A DNA stretch of 64,000 nt from Quadrisphaera sp. DSM 44207 (GCF_900101335.1 NZ_FNKA01000003.1:434001-498000); one strand, 5' to 3'. Positions 16,165-26,074 are shown, counted from the first letter of the stretch. Numbers and translations: made by a program. The notes: a model not told the origin generated them from the letters alone.

Positions 16165-17440
16165 CGCTCACCCCCGGGGAGTCGTGCTGCTCCCGCCAGT
16201 CCTCCGGGAGGATGTGGTCCAGGACGTCGTCCACCGTCACGGCGCCGAGCAGGCGGCCGTCCGGGTCCGTGACGGGCAGGGAGACGAGGTCGTACGTCGC
16301 CAGGCGGCGCGTGACGGCGTCCAGCGGGGCGTCGACGGCGAGCGGCTCGAGGTCGGTGTCGAGCAGGCCACCGATGGCCTCGTGCGGCGCCTCGCGCAGC
16401 AGCCGCTGGATGTGGACGGCTCCCAGCAGGCGCCCCGTCGGGGTCTCGGTCGGGGGCCGGCACACGTAGACGGTGGAGGCGACCGTGGGCGACAGCTCGG
16501 CCTTGCGCACGGTGGCCAGCGCCTGCGCGACCGTGGCCTCCGGGGGCAGCACGACCGGCTCGGTGGTCATCAGGCCGCCGGCGGTGTCGTCCTCGTAGGC
16601 CAGCAGGCGGCGCACGTCGCGCGCCTCCTCCGGCTCCATCAGGCGCAGGAACTGCTCCTGCTGGTCCTCGGACAGCGCGCCGAGCAGGTCCGCGGCATCG
16701 TCCGGCTCCATGGCCTCCAGGACGTCGGCGGCGCGCTCGCGCCCGAGCGCGGAGAGGATCTGCACCTGGTCGTCGGCGGTCAGCTCCTGCAGGACGTCGG
16801 CCAGGCGCTCGTCGTCCAGCTCGGTCGACAGCTCCACCCGCCGCTTGCCGGACATCTCGCGCAGCACGTCGGCGATGTCGGCGGCCTTCATCTCCTCCAG
16901 GGACGCCGCGAGCAGCACGGCGCTCTGCTCCGGCTGGTCCCCGAACAGGCCCGCCACGTCGTGGTAGTCCACGAGCGCCGTCGCCCCGCGGCGCCGGCCC
17001 AGGCCGCTGCGCCGCACGCCGCGGCGCACGAAGACGCGGGTGAGCTCCCAGTCGCGGTTGCGCTGCTGCTCGAGGGCGACGTCCTCGACGACCGCGGTGG
17101 GGTCGCCGTCCTCGGGCGCCGCAGGGCCCACGAGGCGCACGGTGCGGTCGAGCAGCTCGGTGAGCACGAGCACCTCGGCCGGCCGCTGCTCGAAGCGGCG
17201 CATGTTGAGCAGGCCCGTGGTGATCACCTGGCCGGCGTCCATGCTGGTCACGCGGGTCATGGGAATGAAGATGCGGCGGCGGCCGGGGACCTCGACCACG
17301 AGGCCCACGGCCCGCGGGCGGCGGCGGTCGCGGGGGATGACGACGACGTCGCGCAACCTGCCGACCGGGTCGCCGATCGGGTCGAAGACCGGGAGCCCGG
17401 CCAGGCGCGCGACGAAGACCCGAGACGGTGCGCCGCTCAC
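16157..17440 (-). CDS. MgtE N-domain and CBS-pair protein with PRC-barrel front
   Basis: The 427-residue soluble protein starts with a PRC-barrel-like beta region (ARLAGLPVFDPIGDPVGRLRDVV). Alpha-helical MgtE intracellular N-domain repeats follow (ELDDERLADVLQELTADDQVQIL, EPDDAADLLGAL), then two CBS motifs ending at about residue 415. It lacks the MgtE membrane channel, so it looks like a stand-alone magnesium or nucleotide sensor rather than a transporter. From memory Rv1232c is similar. The GTG at 17440 has TACCCT 6 nt upstream (leaderless). The DUF1003 gene is coupled downstream. Confidence 0.85.
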   Translation of the reverse strand: MSGAPSRVFVARLAGLPVFDPIGDPVGRLRDVVVIPRDRRRPRAVGLVVEVPGRRRIFIPMTRVTSMDAGQVITTGLLNMRRFEQRPAEVLVLTELLDRTVRLVGPAAPEDGDPTAVVEDVALEQQRNRDWELTRVFVRRGVRRSGLGRRRGATALVDYHDVAGLFGDQPEQSAVLLAASLEEMKAADIADVLREMSGKRRVELSTELDDERLADVLQELTADDQVQILSALGRERAADVLEAMEPDDAADLLGALSEDQQEQFLRLMEPEEARDVRRLLAYEDDTAGGLMTTEPVVLPPEATVAQALATVRKAELSPTVASTVYVCRPPTETPTGRLLGAVHIQRLLREAPHEAIGGLLDTDLEPLAVDAPLDAVTRRLATYDLVSLPVTDPDGRLLGAVTVDDVLDHILPEDWREQHDSPGVSGG

Positions 17441-17490
17441 GCTGGGAGGGTAGTCGGCGCGCGCCGCCGGCGAGGAGGCTCGAGGCGACC

Positions 17491-17692
17491 GCCCAGCGGA
17501 CCGACCGGCGGGCCGCCCAGCGGACCGACCGGCGGGCCGTCCGAGCGCTCCGCTGGGCGGATCCGTGCCCGTCCGCTGTGGGCACGGGGGCGCCCTGTGC
17601 GCATCGAGGACGGGCACGGGGGCGCCCTGTGCGCATCGAGGACGGGCACGGGGGCGCCCTGTGCGCATCGAGGACGGGCACGGGGGCGCCCC
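17491..17692. repeat. Intergenic tandem arrays, 24 bp x2 and 32 bp x4
   Basis: In the 284-bp gap between two divergent genes, a 24-bp unit occurs twice (17491-17514, 17515-17538). A 32-bp unit starts at 17580, 17612, 17644 and 17676 (last one partial), almost without mismatch. The 32-bp unit contains an imperfect GCAC...GTGC dyad. It is not a CRISPR array: there are no spacers between units. No gene could be supported in the gap. Confidence 0.85.
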
Positions 17693-17724
17693 AGTGGCCC
17701 TCGCGGCGCCGGTAGCGTGCCGGC

Positions 17725-18684
17725 GTGCCCGAGCAGCCGCCGTCGCTGGAGTTCGAGGTCGTCGACGTCTTCACCGACCGGCCCTTCGCGGGCAACCCGC
17801 TGGCGGTGGTGCTCGGCGCCGACGACCTCGCGACGGGCCAGCTGCAGGCCCTCGCCGCGGAGTTCAACCTCTCCGAGACCGCCTTCCCGATGGCGCCGAC
17901 GGCCGCCGAGCGGGCTCGCGGCGCGCACTACCGGCTGCGCATCTTCACGCCCGGCACCGAGCTGCCCTTCGCCGGCCACCCCTCGGTGGGCACGGCCTGG
18001 CTGCTGGCCCGCCGCGGTGCCCTCGCGCCCGGGCGCGCGGTGCAGGCCTGCGGCGCCGGCGACCTGCCGCTGGAGGTCTCCGCGGACGGCGGCCCGGTGC
18101 GGCTGACCGGCGGTGCGCCGGCGCAGCGCGGGGACGTCGACCCCGCGCCGCTGCTGGCGGCGCTCGGGCTGGAGCCCGCGGACCTGGACCCGCAGCTGCC
18201 CGGCCGCGCCGCCGCCGTCGCCGGCACGGGCGTGGACCAGGCGCACCTGTTCGTGCGGCCCGGCGCGCTCGCGGCCCTGCGCCCGGACGCCGGCGCGCTC
18301 GAGCGGCTGCCGCACCGCGTGCCGCTCACCGGCACCGCCCCGCTCGCGGGCCTCCTCGCCGTCGCGTGGGGCGGACCGGACGGGTCTGGCCGGTGGTCCG
18401 CGCGCGTGCGCATGCTCGGCACCGGGATCGGCGTGGCCGAGGACCCCGCGACCGGCTCCGCGGCGCTGGGCCTCGGCGTCTCCGCCGTCGCCGCCGGCCT
18501 GCTGCCGGGGGAGGGCACGAGCGAGCTGGTCGTCACCCAGGGGGTCGAGATGGGGCGTCCCTCCCGCCTGGAGGTGCGGGTGCGCGCCGCGGGAGGCCGG
18601 GCCGCGGAGGTCTCCGTGCAGGGCGCGGTCGTCCCGGTCAGCTCCGGCCGGATCGCCGTCCCGCCCGCCTCGCACGGGCGCTGA
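17725..18684 (+). CDS. PhzF-family isomerase/epimerase-like protein
   Basis: A 319-residue two-lobed protein with the PhzF signatures VDVFTDRPFAGNPLAVV, LSETAF (active-site Glu), FAGHPSVGTAW and EDPATGSAAL. Family members act on aromatic or amino-acid-like substrates without cofactor; the true substrate here is unknown and no phenazine genes are nearby. The GTG start is 6 nt after TAGCGT (17713-17718), so the mRNA is probably leaderless. The upstream gap is the tandem-repeat region. Confidence 0.9.
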   Translation: MPEQPPSLEFEVVDVFTDRPFAGNPLAVVLGADDLATGQLQALAAEFNLSETAFPMAPTAAERARGAHYRLRIFTPGTELPFAGHPSVGTAWLLARRGALAPGRAVQACGAGDLPLEVSADGGPVRLTGGAPAQRGDVDPAPLLAALGLEPADLDPQLPGRAAAVAGTGVDQAHLFVRPGALAALRPDAGALERLPHRVPLTGTAPLAGLLAVAWGGPDGSGRWSARVRMLGTGIGVAEDPATGSAALGLGVSAVAAGLLPGEGTSELVVTQGVEMGRPSRLEVRVRAAGGRAAEVSVQGAVVPVSSGRIAVPPASHGR

Positions 18685-18773
18685 CCAGAGGCGCTGACCA
18701 GGGCCGCTGACCAGGGGCGCGGCCGGGCCGCCTCGCCGCGCGGCGGCGCCTGCGGCGCCCTACGGTGGACGCC

Positions 18774-19370
18774 ATGTCTGAGAGCACCCCGACCCTGCCG
18801 CGCGCCGCCAGCGCCTCCTACTCCGTGCCGGGCATGGCGGCGGACGACGGCGCCAGGGTCGCCGAGATCCTCCAGGGCAGGCTGTACGCGCTGACCGACC
18901 TGCACCTGACCCTCAAGCACGTGCACTGGAACGTCGTCGGCCCGCACTTCATCGCGGTGCACGAGATGCTCGACCCGCAGGTGGACGCCGTCCGCGAGTT
19001 CGCCGACCAGGTCGCCGAGCGCATCGCCACCCTCGGTGGCTCGCCGGTCGGCGTGCCGGGCGCCCTGGTGAAGGGCCGCAGCTGGGACGACTACTCCCTC
19101 GGCCGCGCCGGCGCCATCGAGCACCTGGGCGCGCTGGACCTCGTCTACAGCGGCGTCATCAGCGACCACCGCACCGTCGCCGGGGAGGTCGGGGATCTCG
19201 ACCCGGTCACCGAGGACCTCCTGACCAGCCAGAGCGGCCAGCTGGAGCTGTTCCACTGGTTCGCGCGCGCGCACCTGGAGAACGCGGGCGGCGAGCTGTC
19301 CACCGCCGGCGCGACCTCCGAGCGCGAGGCCGCCACGCAGGCCGAGGCCGGCGCCGGCGAGTCGGTCTGA
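18774..19370 (+). CDS. dps: Dps-family DNA-binding ferritin-like protein
   Basis: The 198-residue protein has the Dps ferroxidase signature LKHVHWNVVGPHFIAVHEMLD (His, His, Asp/Glu ligands shared between subunits) near residue 48. Dps dodecamers store iron and protect DNA in starvation and oxidative stress. A 20-residue Ala/Glu-rich tail is longer than usual. The start is the ATG at 18774, 7 nt after TACGGT (18761-18766). The 90 bp before it contain three GCTGACCAG repeats. The next gene starts 2 bp after the stop, suggesting co-expression. Confidence 0.93.
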   Translation: MSESTPTLPRAASASYSVPGMAADDGARVAEILQGRLYALTDLHLTLKHVHWNVVGPHFIAVHEMLDPQVDAVREFADQVAERIATLGGSPVGVPGALVKGRSWDDYSLGRAGAIEHLGALDLVYSGVISDHRTVAGEVGDLDPVTEDLLTSQSGQLELFHWFARAHLENAGGELSTAGATSEREAATQAEAGAGESV

Positions 19371-19372
19371 CC

Positions 19373-20002
19373 GTGGCGGGCACCAACCCGCTGGCCGCCG
19401 CCCGCGCCGGCATCCGCTCGCTGCCCTCCGGCACCGAGGTGGCGGCGTACGCCACCTACCTGGAGGCGCAGCGGGCGGTCGACCACCTGTCGGACCAGGG
19501 CTTCCCCGTGCAGCAGGTGAGCATCATCGGCTCGGACCTGCGCAGCGTCGAGCGCGTCACCGGCCGGCTCAGCTACCCCCGGGTGGCGCTGGCCGGTGCC
19601 GCGTCCGGCGCGTGGTTCGGCCTGTTCGTGGGGCTGCTGCTCTCGCTCTTCGGCGGCCCCGTGGGCACGGGGCAGATCGTCTTCTCGGCGGTGCTCTTCG
19701 GCGCCGGCTTCGGCATCCTCTTCGGCGTCATCTCCTACGCCCTCACGCGCGGACGCCGCGACTTCAGCTCCGTCAGCGCCGTCCTGGCGAGCCGCTACTC
19801 GGTGATGGTCGCCGACGCGGAGGCCGGTCGGGCCCGCCAGCTGCTCTCCGGCCTCGAGGGCGTGCGGCCCCTGCCGCAGGCGCACCAGCCGCCCGCCCCG
19901 CCGCAGCCGCCGTACGGACAGCAGCCGGGCTACGGCCAGCAGCCCCCGTACGGGCAGCCGCCCTACGGCCAGCCGCCCTACGGCCAGCCCCCGCAGGGCT
20001 GA
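19373..20002 (+). CDS. General-stress-type two-span membrane protein with PYGQP repeats
   Basis: The 209-residue protein starts with a domain like that of general stress protein 17M (VAAYATYLEAQRAVDHLSDQGFPVQQVSIIGSDL). Two Gly-rich spans (AGAASGAWFGLFVGLLLSLFGG and FSAVLFGAGFGILFGVISYAL) follow, then a C-terminal domain and repeated PPYGQ units. Function is unknown; position after dps suggests stress expression. It resembles Rv1234 in the M. tuberculosis block from memory. GTG start 2 bp after dps. Confidence 0.85.
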   Translation: MAGTNPLAAARAGIRSLPSGTEVAAYATYLEAQRAVDHLSDQGFPVQQVSIIGSDLRSVERVTGRLSYPRVALAGAASGAWFGLFVGLLLSLFGGPVGTGQIVFSAVLFGAGFGILFGVISYALTRGRRDFSSVSAVLASRYSVMVADAEAGRARQLLSGLEGVRPLPQAHQPPAPPQPPYGQQPGYGQQPPYGQPPYGQPPYGQPPQG

Positions 20003-20011
20003 GCTTCAGGG

Positions 20012-20026
20012 CCGGCGTCGCGCCGG
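20012..20026. terminator. Hairpin between convergent genes
   Basis: CCGGCG-TCG-CGCCGG forms a perfect 6-bp stem with a 3-nt loop in the 24-bp gap between the stress protein gene and pepP, which converge here. There is no T-run. A bidirectional terminator role is likely from position alone. Confidence 0.45.
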
Positions 20027-21586
20027 TCAGGCCAGCGACGCCATCCACGCCTCGACGTCCTCGGGGCGCCGGGGCAGCGCCGCGCTGAGGTTCTCGCAGC
20101 CGTCCTGCGTGACGAGCACGTCGTCCTCGATGCGCACGCCGATGCCGCGCAGCTCGGCCGGCACCAGCAGGTCGTCGGCCTTGAAGTACAGGCCGGGCTC
20201 GATGGTGAAGACCATGCCGGGCACGAGCTCGGCGTCCAGGTACATCTCGCGGCGCGCCTGCGCGCAGTCGTGCACGTCGATGCCCAGGTGGTGCGACGTG
20301 CCGTGCACCATCCACCGGCGGTGCTGCCCGCCGGTCTGCGGGTCCAGGGACTCCTCGGCGCGAACGGGCAGCAGGTCCCACTGCTCCAGGCGCGCGGCGA
20401 TGACCTCCATGGCCGCCACGTGCAGGTCGCGGAACCGCGAGCCCGGGCGTGCCACCGCGAACGCGGCGTCGGCGGCGTCCAGCACCGCCTGGTAGACGTG
20501 CCGCTGGACGTCGGTGAAGCGGCCGGATACCGGCAGCGTGCGCGTGATGTCCGCGGTGTAGAGCGAGGGCACCTCCACCCCGGCGTCGACGAGCACGAGC
20601 TCGCCCTCGCGCACCGGCCCGTCGTTGCGGATCCAGTGCAGGGTGCACGCGTGCGCCCCGGCGGCGGCGATGGTCTCGTACCCCACGCCGTTGCCCTCCC
20701 GGCGCGCGAGGCCCTCGAAGGCCGTCTCCACGACGCGCTCGCCGCGCGGGTGCCCCAGCGCCGCCGGCAGGGCGCGCACCACGGCGTCGAACCCCGCCGC
20801 CGTGGCGGCCACCGCGGCGCGCATCTGCTCGACCTCGAAGTCGTCCTTGACGAGGCGCAGCTCGCTGAGTGCCTCGGTCAGCGCGTCGTCGTGCGCGGTG
20901 GCCGACGCCCCGTCGAGGCCCGCGGCCTCGCGCGCCTGCGCGGCGAGCGCGTCGACCGCCGGGTCGGCGCCGTGGACGACGCGCAGCCGCAGGCCGTCCT
21001 CGCCCGAGCGCGCCAGCCCCTGCGCCAGCGCGTCGGGCAGCTGCTCGACGGAGCGGCAGCCCAGGCCGAGCTCGGTCTCGACGTCCTGCAGGCTCGGGCG
21101 CACCCCGACCCAGAACTCCCCGTAGCGGGCGTCGGCCCAGAACTCCTCGGTGTCGCGCTCGGCGCGCGGGCGGAACCACAGCACCGCCTCGTGCCCGCCG
21201 CCGTCCGCGTCCGGTCGCGGCTCGAGGACGAGGACGGCGTCCGGCTCGCGATCCTCCCCGAGGCCCGTCAGGTGCGCGAAGGCGGAGTGCGGCCGGAAGC
21301 GGTAGTCCGTGTCGTTGCTGCGCACCTTCAGCGGCCCGGCGGGCAGCACCAGCCGGTCGCCGGGGAAGAGCGCGCTGACCCGGGCGCGCCGCGCCGCCGC
21401 CCACGGGGCGGCGGGGGAGGGGGCGGGCGCCGGCGGGCGCGGGCCCCAGCCCCCGGCGATGAAGGCGCGGAAGGCCTCCGACGTGGGCCGCTGGCTGCGG
21501 TTCGACCCCCGGTCCGCCGCTGGCTGCGCGCCGTCCTGCGACAGCGGGCGGTCCACGGTCTCCGGCGCGCTGGTGGTCTCGCTCAT
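20027..21586 (-). CDS. pepP: Xaa-Pro aminopeptidase (M24B, aminopeptidase P)
   Basis: The 519-residue enzyme has an N-terminal creatinase-like domain and a C-terminal pita-bread domain. All five metal ligands are visible in VLVDAGVE (Asp), YTADITRT (Asp), HGTSHHLGIDVHD (His), FTIEPGLY (Glu) and GVRIEDDVLVT (Glu). It cleaves X-Pro bonds in the cytosol. I moved the start to the ATG at 21586 from the longer frame opening at 21628, because CAGGAT (reverse strand 21598-21593) sits 6 nt upstream. The first 45 residues are Pro/Ser-rich and poorly conserved. Confidence 0.93.
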   Translation of the reverse strand: MSETTSAPETVDRPLSQDGAQPAADRGSNRSQRPTSEAFRAFIAGGWGPRPPAPAPSPAAPWAAARRARVSALFPGDRLVLPAGPLKVRSNDTDYRFRPHSAFAHLTGLGEDREPDAVLVLEPRPDADGGGHEAVLWFRPRAERDTEEFWADARYGEFWVGVRPSLQDVETELGLGCRSVEQLPDALAQGLARSGEDGLRLRVVHGADPAVDALAAQAREAAGLDGASATAHDDALTEALSELRLVKDDFEVEQMRAAVAATAAGFDAVVRALPAALGHPRGERVVETAFEGLARREGNGVGYETIAAAGAHACTLHWIRNDGPVREGELVLVDAGVEVPSLYTADITRTLPVSGRFTDVQRHVYQAVLDAADAAFAVARPGSRFRDLHVAAMEVIAARLEQWDLLPVRAEESLDPQTGGQHRRWMVHGTSHHLGIDVHDCAQARREMYLDAELVPGMVFTIEPGLYFKADDLLVPAELRGIGVRIEDDVLVTQDGCENLSAALPRRPEDVEAWMASLA

Positions 21587-21689
21587 GCACCGATCCTGCC
21601 ACCGGGCCCCGACACCGGGCCCCGACACCGGGGCCGGCGGCGACCGACGCGGGTGGGCGGTGCGCCGGTCCGCGTCGGTCGTCCAGCGC

Positions 21690-22178
21690 TCAGCCGGCTG
21701 ACCAGGACGGGGGCCACAGGCCCAGGGCGACGCGTCCGGTCACGGACGACGCCGGCACGGGGCCGTGGTCCCTGGAGTCGATCGACTCCCCGCGCGCGTC
21801 GCCCAGCACGAGCAGCGAGCCGGGGGGCACGGTGACGGGGCCGTAGTAGAGGGCGTCGACGGACTCGGGGTCGACGTAGGGCTCCCGCACCCGCTCGCCG
21901 TCGACGACCAGGACGCCGCCCTCGATGGCGACGACGTCCCCGGAGGTGCCGGCGACGCGCTTGACCGTCAGCGCGCCGTCCCGGGGGGAGGTGAACGCGA
22001 CGAGGTCACCGCGCTCGCAGCACTCGCCCCGCTTGTCCACGAGGACGACGTCGCCGGGGTCCAGCGTCGGGCTCATGCTGTCGCCCACCACCCGCACGGG
22101 CTCGGCGACCTGGGCGCGCAGGCCGAGGACCACGAGCACGGCGAGGACGGCGGCGAGCCCGACGTGGACGACGCCCAT
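21690..22178 (-). CDS. lepB: Signal peptidase I (S26A)
   Basis: A short 162-residue signal peptidase with one N-terminal span (VHVGLAAVLAVLVVLGLRAQV), catalytic Ser in VGDSMSPTL near residue 34 and general-base Lys in LTVKRVAG near residue 73, then GDARGESIDSRDHGPV. It cleaves signal peptides on the outer face of the membrane. Its ATG overlaps the stop of the multicopper oxidase gene (TGATG), so it is translated with that secreted enzyme. It is distinct from the SipW-type enzyme at 37 kb. Confidence 0.92.
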   Translation of the reverse strand: MGVVHVGLAAVLAVLVVLGLRAQVAEPVRVVGDSMSPTLDPGDVVLVDKRGECCERGDLVAFTSPRDGALTVKRVAGTSGDVVAIEGGVLVVDGERVREPYVDPESVDALYYGPVTVPPGSLLVLGDARGESIDSRDHGPVPASSVTGRVALGLWPPSWSAG

Positions 22179-23890
22179 CAGTGGTGGACCGCGGCTTCCG
22201 TGGCCGCCGCCGTGCTGCTCGTGCCGGTCGTGCCGGTCGAGGGGTCCGCCGCCGGCGCGGGCGTCGTGCCGGCCGCGGCCGGGCGGGGCCCGGTGTAGCC
22301 GTCGTCGTCCACGGCGGGCGCGGCCCTGACCGGGTGGTGGGGGCTGGCGTCCACGTCCCTCTCGCCCACCGAGAACTGGGCCATCATGTCGTGGTCCTCG
22401 TGGGGCAGGTTGTGGCAGTGAGCCATGTAGTGGCCGCCGACCGAGCCCGGTGAGGGGTCGAACCTGATCAGCAGGTCCACCGTCTCGCCCTCACCGACGT
22501 AGACGACGTCCTTGGGTCCCTGCTCGTGGTCGAAGACCCGCCCGGCGCCGCCGGTGCGGCCGATGATGCGGAAGTCGACGAGGTGCAGGTGCACGGGGTG
22601 GAACCACCCCCCGGACCTGTTCTCGATGCTCCAGACCTCGGTGGCGCCGCTCTCCACGTCCGCGATCGTCTTGCGGTACCCGGAGTCCACGACGTCCTGC
22701 CAGGTGTCCCCGCCGAAGGTCCAGACTCCCCCCTCGCGCTCGACCCGGAAGCTGCGGCGCAGGTAGCCGCCGCTGGTGGGCAGGGCCATCACCGGGTGGC
22801 TGGTGCCCAGCGTCGAGCCCACGTAGTCCGCGTTCCAGGTCGGGTCGGTGGTGTCGACGGGCTCGTCGGAGACGTCGAAGCGCATCACCCTGTCCGTGAA
22901 GTCGTAGTCGACGTTGTTGGCGTTGCTGCCGTTGAGCAGCTCGACCGACGTCACGTCCGCCGGCAGCTTGGAGAAGTCGACCACCACCTCGTACCGCTCG
23001 GCGCCGCCGTGGCGCAGGGAGGTCACGCCCGTGCCCGTGGGCACCAGGCCCCCGTCGGTGGCGACGACCTGCAGCTGCAGCGCCGCATGGCTCAGGCACC
23101 AGGTGTAGGAGCGGGCGATGGAGCAGTCGAGGATCCGGAAGCGGTAGGTGCGCCGCTTCACCGTCATCCTCGGCCACGGCCGGCCGTTGACGAGGATGAC
23201 GTCGCCCCACAGGCCCGAGTGGTCGTTGTCGTCCAGCACCAGGGACCCGTCGGCGGCGAAGACGGCGTCGGAGACCAGCAGCGGGACGTCGAACTCCCCC
23301 TGGGGCAGCAGCGCGCGCTCCTCGTCGTCGTGGACGACGTACAGCCCGAGCAGGCCCGAGTAGACGTTCTGGGCCGTCCAGTGCATGCCGTGGTCGTGGT
23401 ACCACAGGGTGCGCGCGTGCTGGTGGTTCGGGTACTGGTACGTCTTCTTCTGCCCCACGCGGACGACGTCCGAGGCGTACCCGTCGAACTCGGGCAGGCT
23501 CGCCGAGCCGTGCAGGTGCAGGGACAGCTCGTTCGGCCCGCCGAACGGCCCGGTCAGGGGCAGGTGGTTGCGCAGCTCGACGCTGGAGGCCTTCCCGCGC
23601 TCGACCTCGAGCGTGGGGCCGGGGAACCCGCCGTCGTAGCCCTGCACGGGCGTCCCGAGGCCGCCGGGCAGGACCTGAGCGGTGCCGGCGCGGGCGGTCA
23701 GCGACACGCTCGACCCCGAGCGCACCGGAGGGAGCGCGAGGTCGACGGCGTAGCGCTCGGGGAAGCTCGCCGGCGGCAGGCTGCTGACCGACGTCGCCGA
23801 CACGGCCCTCGGCGGCACCGCGAGGACGGCGGCGCCACCGAGGCCCGCGACCCCTCCGAGCTTGAGGAGGTCGCGTCGCTTCAGGCTCAT
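22178..23890 (-). CDS. Tat-exported multicopper oxidase (CotA/bilirubin-oxidase-like)
   Basis: The 570-residue protein starts [16 protein letters not shown], a twin-arginine signal with a hydrophobic stretch. Three cupredoxin domains follow with copper motifs [18 protein letters not shown] and [12 protein letters not shown] (type 1 site with Met). These oxidases use O2 to oxidise phenols or metal ions such as Mn(II) or Cu(I). The last 45 residues are Ala/Thr/Pro-rich. The ATG has an upstream AGAGGACC ribosome site. TatB is encoded at 11.7 kb. The coupled lepB may remove the signal. Confidence 0.93.
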   Translation of the reverse strand: MSLKRRDLLKLGGVAGLGGAAVLAVPPRAVSATSVSSLPPASFPERYAVDLALPPVRSGSSVSLTARAGTAQVLPGGLGTPVQGYDGGFPGPTLEVERGKASSVELRNHLPLTGPFGGPNELSLHLHGSASLPEFDGYASDVVRVGQKKTYQYPNHQHARTLWYHDHGMHWTAQNVYSGLLGLYVVHDDEERALLPQGEFDVPLLVSDAVFAADGSLVLDDNDHSGLWGDVILVNGRPWPRMTVKRRTYRFRILDCSIARSYTWCLSHAALQLQVVATDGGLVPTGTGVTSLRHGGAERYEVVVDFSKLPADVTSVELLNGSNANNVDYDFTDRVMRFDVSDEPVDTTDPTWNADYVGSTLGTSHPVMALPTSGGYLRRSFRVEREGGVWTFGGDTWQDVVDSGYRKTIADVESGATEVWSIENRSGGWFHPVHLHLVDFRIIGRTGGAGRVFDHEQGPKDVVYVGEGETVDLLIRFDPSPGSVGGHYMAHCHNLPHEDHDMMAQFSVGERDVDASPHHPVRAAPAVDDDGYTGPRPAAAGTTPAPAADPSTGTTGTSSTAAATEAAVHH

Positions 23891-24268
23891 GGGGTCCTCT
23901 CCGGGCTCGGTGCGCCCGAGCTGCGGGTCTTCGGGTCCGCCGCCACCGGGCGGTGGGGCGGGTGCGGCCGGTCTCCTGCGACCGGGCCGGTCTCGCCGTG
24001 CGGGGTGCGGGGTGCGGGATGCGCGACGGCGCGTTACCCAGCGAAGGTCGGGTCAGCGCGCAGGGGAGTCAATCCCCGGGGGGAGGAGGAGGGGGCTCTT
24101 CCCCTGGGGGGAGCCCGCCCCCCGGTCCACCGGGGGGCGTGCCGCCGCGGCGGGCGACCACCGAGCGTCACCTCTGATCCCGGTGGGTCGGCCGACACGC
24201 CGAGCGACACGCCGTGTTCCGAGAGCCGTGTTGTGCCCCGGTCACCCTCGGGTCATCGTGAGCGGGAC
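23891..24268. other. 378-bp gap between divergent genes, with strong G/C-run hairpins
   Basis: No gene can be supported here. The region must hold the promoters of the multicopper oxidase (left) and the transglycosylase (right). Around 24070-24140 it has runs of five or six G facing runs of C (CCCCGGGGGG, CCCCTGGGGGG, CCCCCCGG...CCGGGGGG). These can fold into several competing hairpins or a G-quadruplex. No clear -10 box was found. Confidence 0.6.
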
Positions 24269-26074
24269 ATGGCTCACTCCCCGAAGGCCCGCCGCGCACG
24301 GCGGCGCCGCGCTCCCCGTCGTCCCTGGCCGACCCGCGCCGTCGGCGAGCGCGCGCCCGTGCGCCTGGAGAAGGCGGCGCCCGTGGCCCTGGCGGTCGCC
24401 CTCGTCGCCGTCTCGGCCGGGCCCGCCCTCGGCGGTGCGGGCGCGCAGGAGGGCGCCGCGCCGGACGCGCGCGGCGCGGCGGCCTCGCCTGCGATCTCCG
24501 CTGCGGGCGCTCGCCCCGCGGCCGCGGACGACCAGCGGGCGCGGGGGTGGTGGCCGGAGCCGGCGCCCCTGAGCACCGGTGCCGTGGCCGCCGCTGCGGC
24601 GTCCGAGCTCTCCGCCACCTCCGGCACGCCCACCGCGGCCTCCGCTGCGACCGCGGCCGCGACCTCGACCGTCGCGGCCGGCGGCGCCGGAGTGCCCGGT
24701 CGCGTCCTCGCGGCGTACCGGGAGGCCGAGGAGCGCCTGCGGGCCGACGACCCGGGCTGCGGGCTGCCGTGGTGGCTCCTGGCCGGCGTCGGCGAGGTCG
24801 AGTCCGGGCACGCCAGCGGCGGGCGGGTGGACGAGCAGGGGCGCACCCGCGGGCAGATCCTCGGTCCGCGCCTCGACGGCTCCCTGGCGGGCACGGCGCG
24901 CATCTCCGACAGCGACTCCGGCCGCCTGGACGGCGACGCCCTCTTCGACCGCGCGGTCGGCCCGATGCAGTTCCTCCCCGGCACCTGGGCGGGCTGGGGG
25001 GCCGACGCCGACGGGGACGGCAGCGCCGACCCGCACGACGTCGACGACGCGGCGCTGTCCGCGGGTCGGTACCTGTGCGCCGGGGCAGCGGACCTGAGCA
25101 CGGCGGCCGGGCAGGCCGCGGCGCTGATGCGCTACAACCGCTCGGTCCCGTACGGGCAGACCGTGCTGGCGCGGGGAGCGGCCTACCGCGACGGCGCCGA
25201 GGTCGTGCCGGGCGCGGCCGGGTCCGTGGCGCCCTCCCCGCGCGCGTCGTCCCCGCGCGCGTCGTCCCCGGTGCTCGCGGCCACCTCCGCCGCGCCCGCG
25301 CCATCCGCGCCATCCGTGCCACCTCTGCCGCCCCTGCCACCTCTGCCGCCCCTGCCACCTCTGCCGCCCCTGCCGACGGGGACCGGGCCCGTGTCGACGC
25401 CTCCCGCCCCGGCGGAGGCGTCACCGACCGGCGCCGAGCCCCCGGCCGGCCCGGGCCCCTCGACCGATCCGGCTCCGTCGACCGCGGGCCCGTCGACCGC
25501 GGAGACCCCCACCACCGCCGGCCCGGTCGCGCCGGTGCCGCTGCCCGAGGAGACCGCGGCCGAGCCGACCGGCACCCCCACCGGCACCCCGAGCGACCAG
25601 ACCGCGGACCCGTCCGCCTCCGTCACGCCGACGGAGACGCCCTCGCAGACGCCGACGGGGACGCCCACCGAGACGGCGACGCCCACCGAGACGCCGACGG
25701 CGACGCCCACGGAGACGGCGACGCCCACCGAGACGCCGACGGCGGCGCCGACCGAGACGGCGGCGCCGACCGAGACGCCGACCGAGACGCCCACGGAGAC
25801 GGCGACGCCCACGGAGACGCCGAGCGAGACGGCGACGGGAGCCGTGGAGCCGTCGCCGGCGCCGTCGGTCTGCGAGGACGCCGCCGGGGCGGTCTTCGTC
25901 GACCCCGAGCAGCTGCCGGAGCCCGCCGCAGCCGAGGAGACGGACGAGGAGCTGGCCGCCCGCGTCGCCGCCGCGGTCGAGGCGGCCCTCGCGCAGGGCG
26001 AGCTGGCCGCCTGCGGCGCCACGGAGGGCCTGCTGCCGGGCCCGAGCCCGTCCGCGCTGCCCGCCGGCGCGTAG
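24269..26074 (+). CDS. Secreted lytic transglycosylase with long Pro/Thr repeat tail
   Basis: The 601-residue protein has an Arg-rich N-terminus and signal-anchor ([22 protein letters not shown]). After an Ala-rich linker comes a compact SLT domain: [18 protein letters not shown] (catalytic Glu), [16 protein letters not shown] and AALMRYNRS. It should cleave peptidoglycan glycan strands. The C-terminal half is low complexity: a PPLPPLP run, then about twenty [10 protein letters not shown]-type units, then a short domain with two Cys. The ATG at 24269 was chosen because the signal begins there; the frame is open far upstream. Confidence 0.88.
   Translation: MAHSPKARRARRRRAPRRPWPTRAVGERAPVRLEKAAPVALAVALVAVSAGPALGGAGAQEGAAPDARGAAASPAISAAGARPAAADDQRARGWWPEPAPLSTGAVAAAAASELSATSGTPTAASAATAAATSTVAAGGAGVPGRVLAAYREAEERLRADDPGCGLPWWLLAGVGEVESGHASGGRVDEQGRTRGQILGPRLDGSLAGTARISDSDSGRLDGDALFDRAVGPMQFLPGTWAGWGADADGDGSADPHDVDDAALSAGRYLCAGAADLSTAAGQAAALMRYNRSVPYGQTVLARGAAYRDGAEVVPGAAGSVAPSPRASSPRASSPVLAATSAAPAPSAPSVPPLPPLPPLPPLPPLPPLPTGTGPVSTPPAPAEASPTGAEPPAGPGPSTDPAPSTAGPSTAETPTTAGPVAPVPLPEETAAEPTGTPTGTPSDQTADPSASVTPTETPSQTPTGTPTETATPTETPTATPTETATPTETPTAAPTETAAPTETPTETPTETATPTETPSETATGAVEPSPAPSVCEDAAGAVFVDPEQLPEPAAAEETDEELAARVAAAVEAALAQGELAACGATEGLLPGPSPSALPAGA

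Noticed and set aside
17580-17692. Possible CRISPR array from 32-bp repeats
   Set aside because: Units abut directly with no spacer sequence and no cas genes are nearby. It is a plain tandem repeat.
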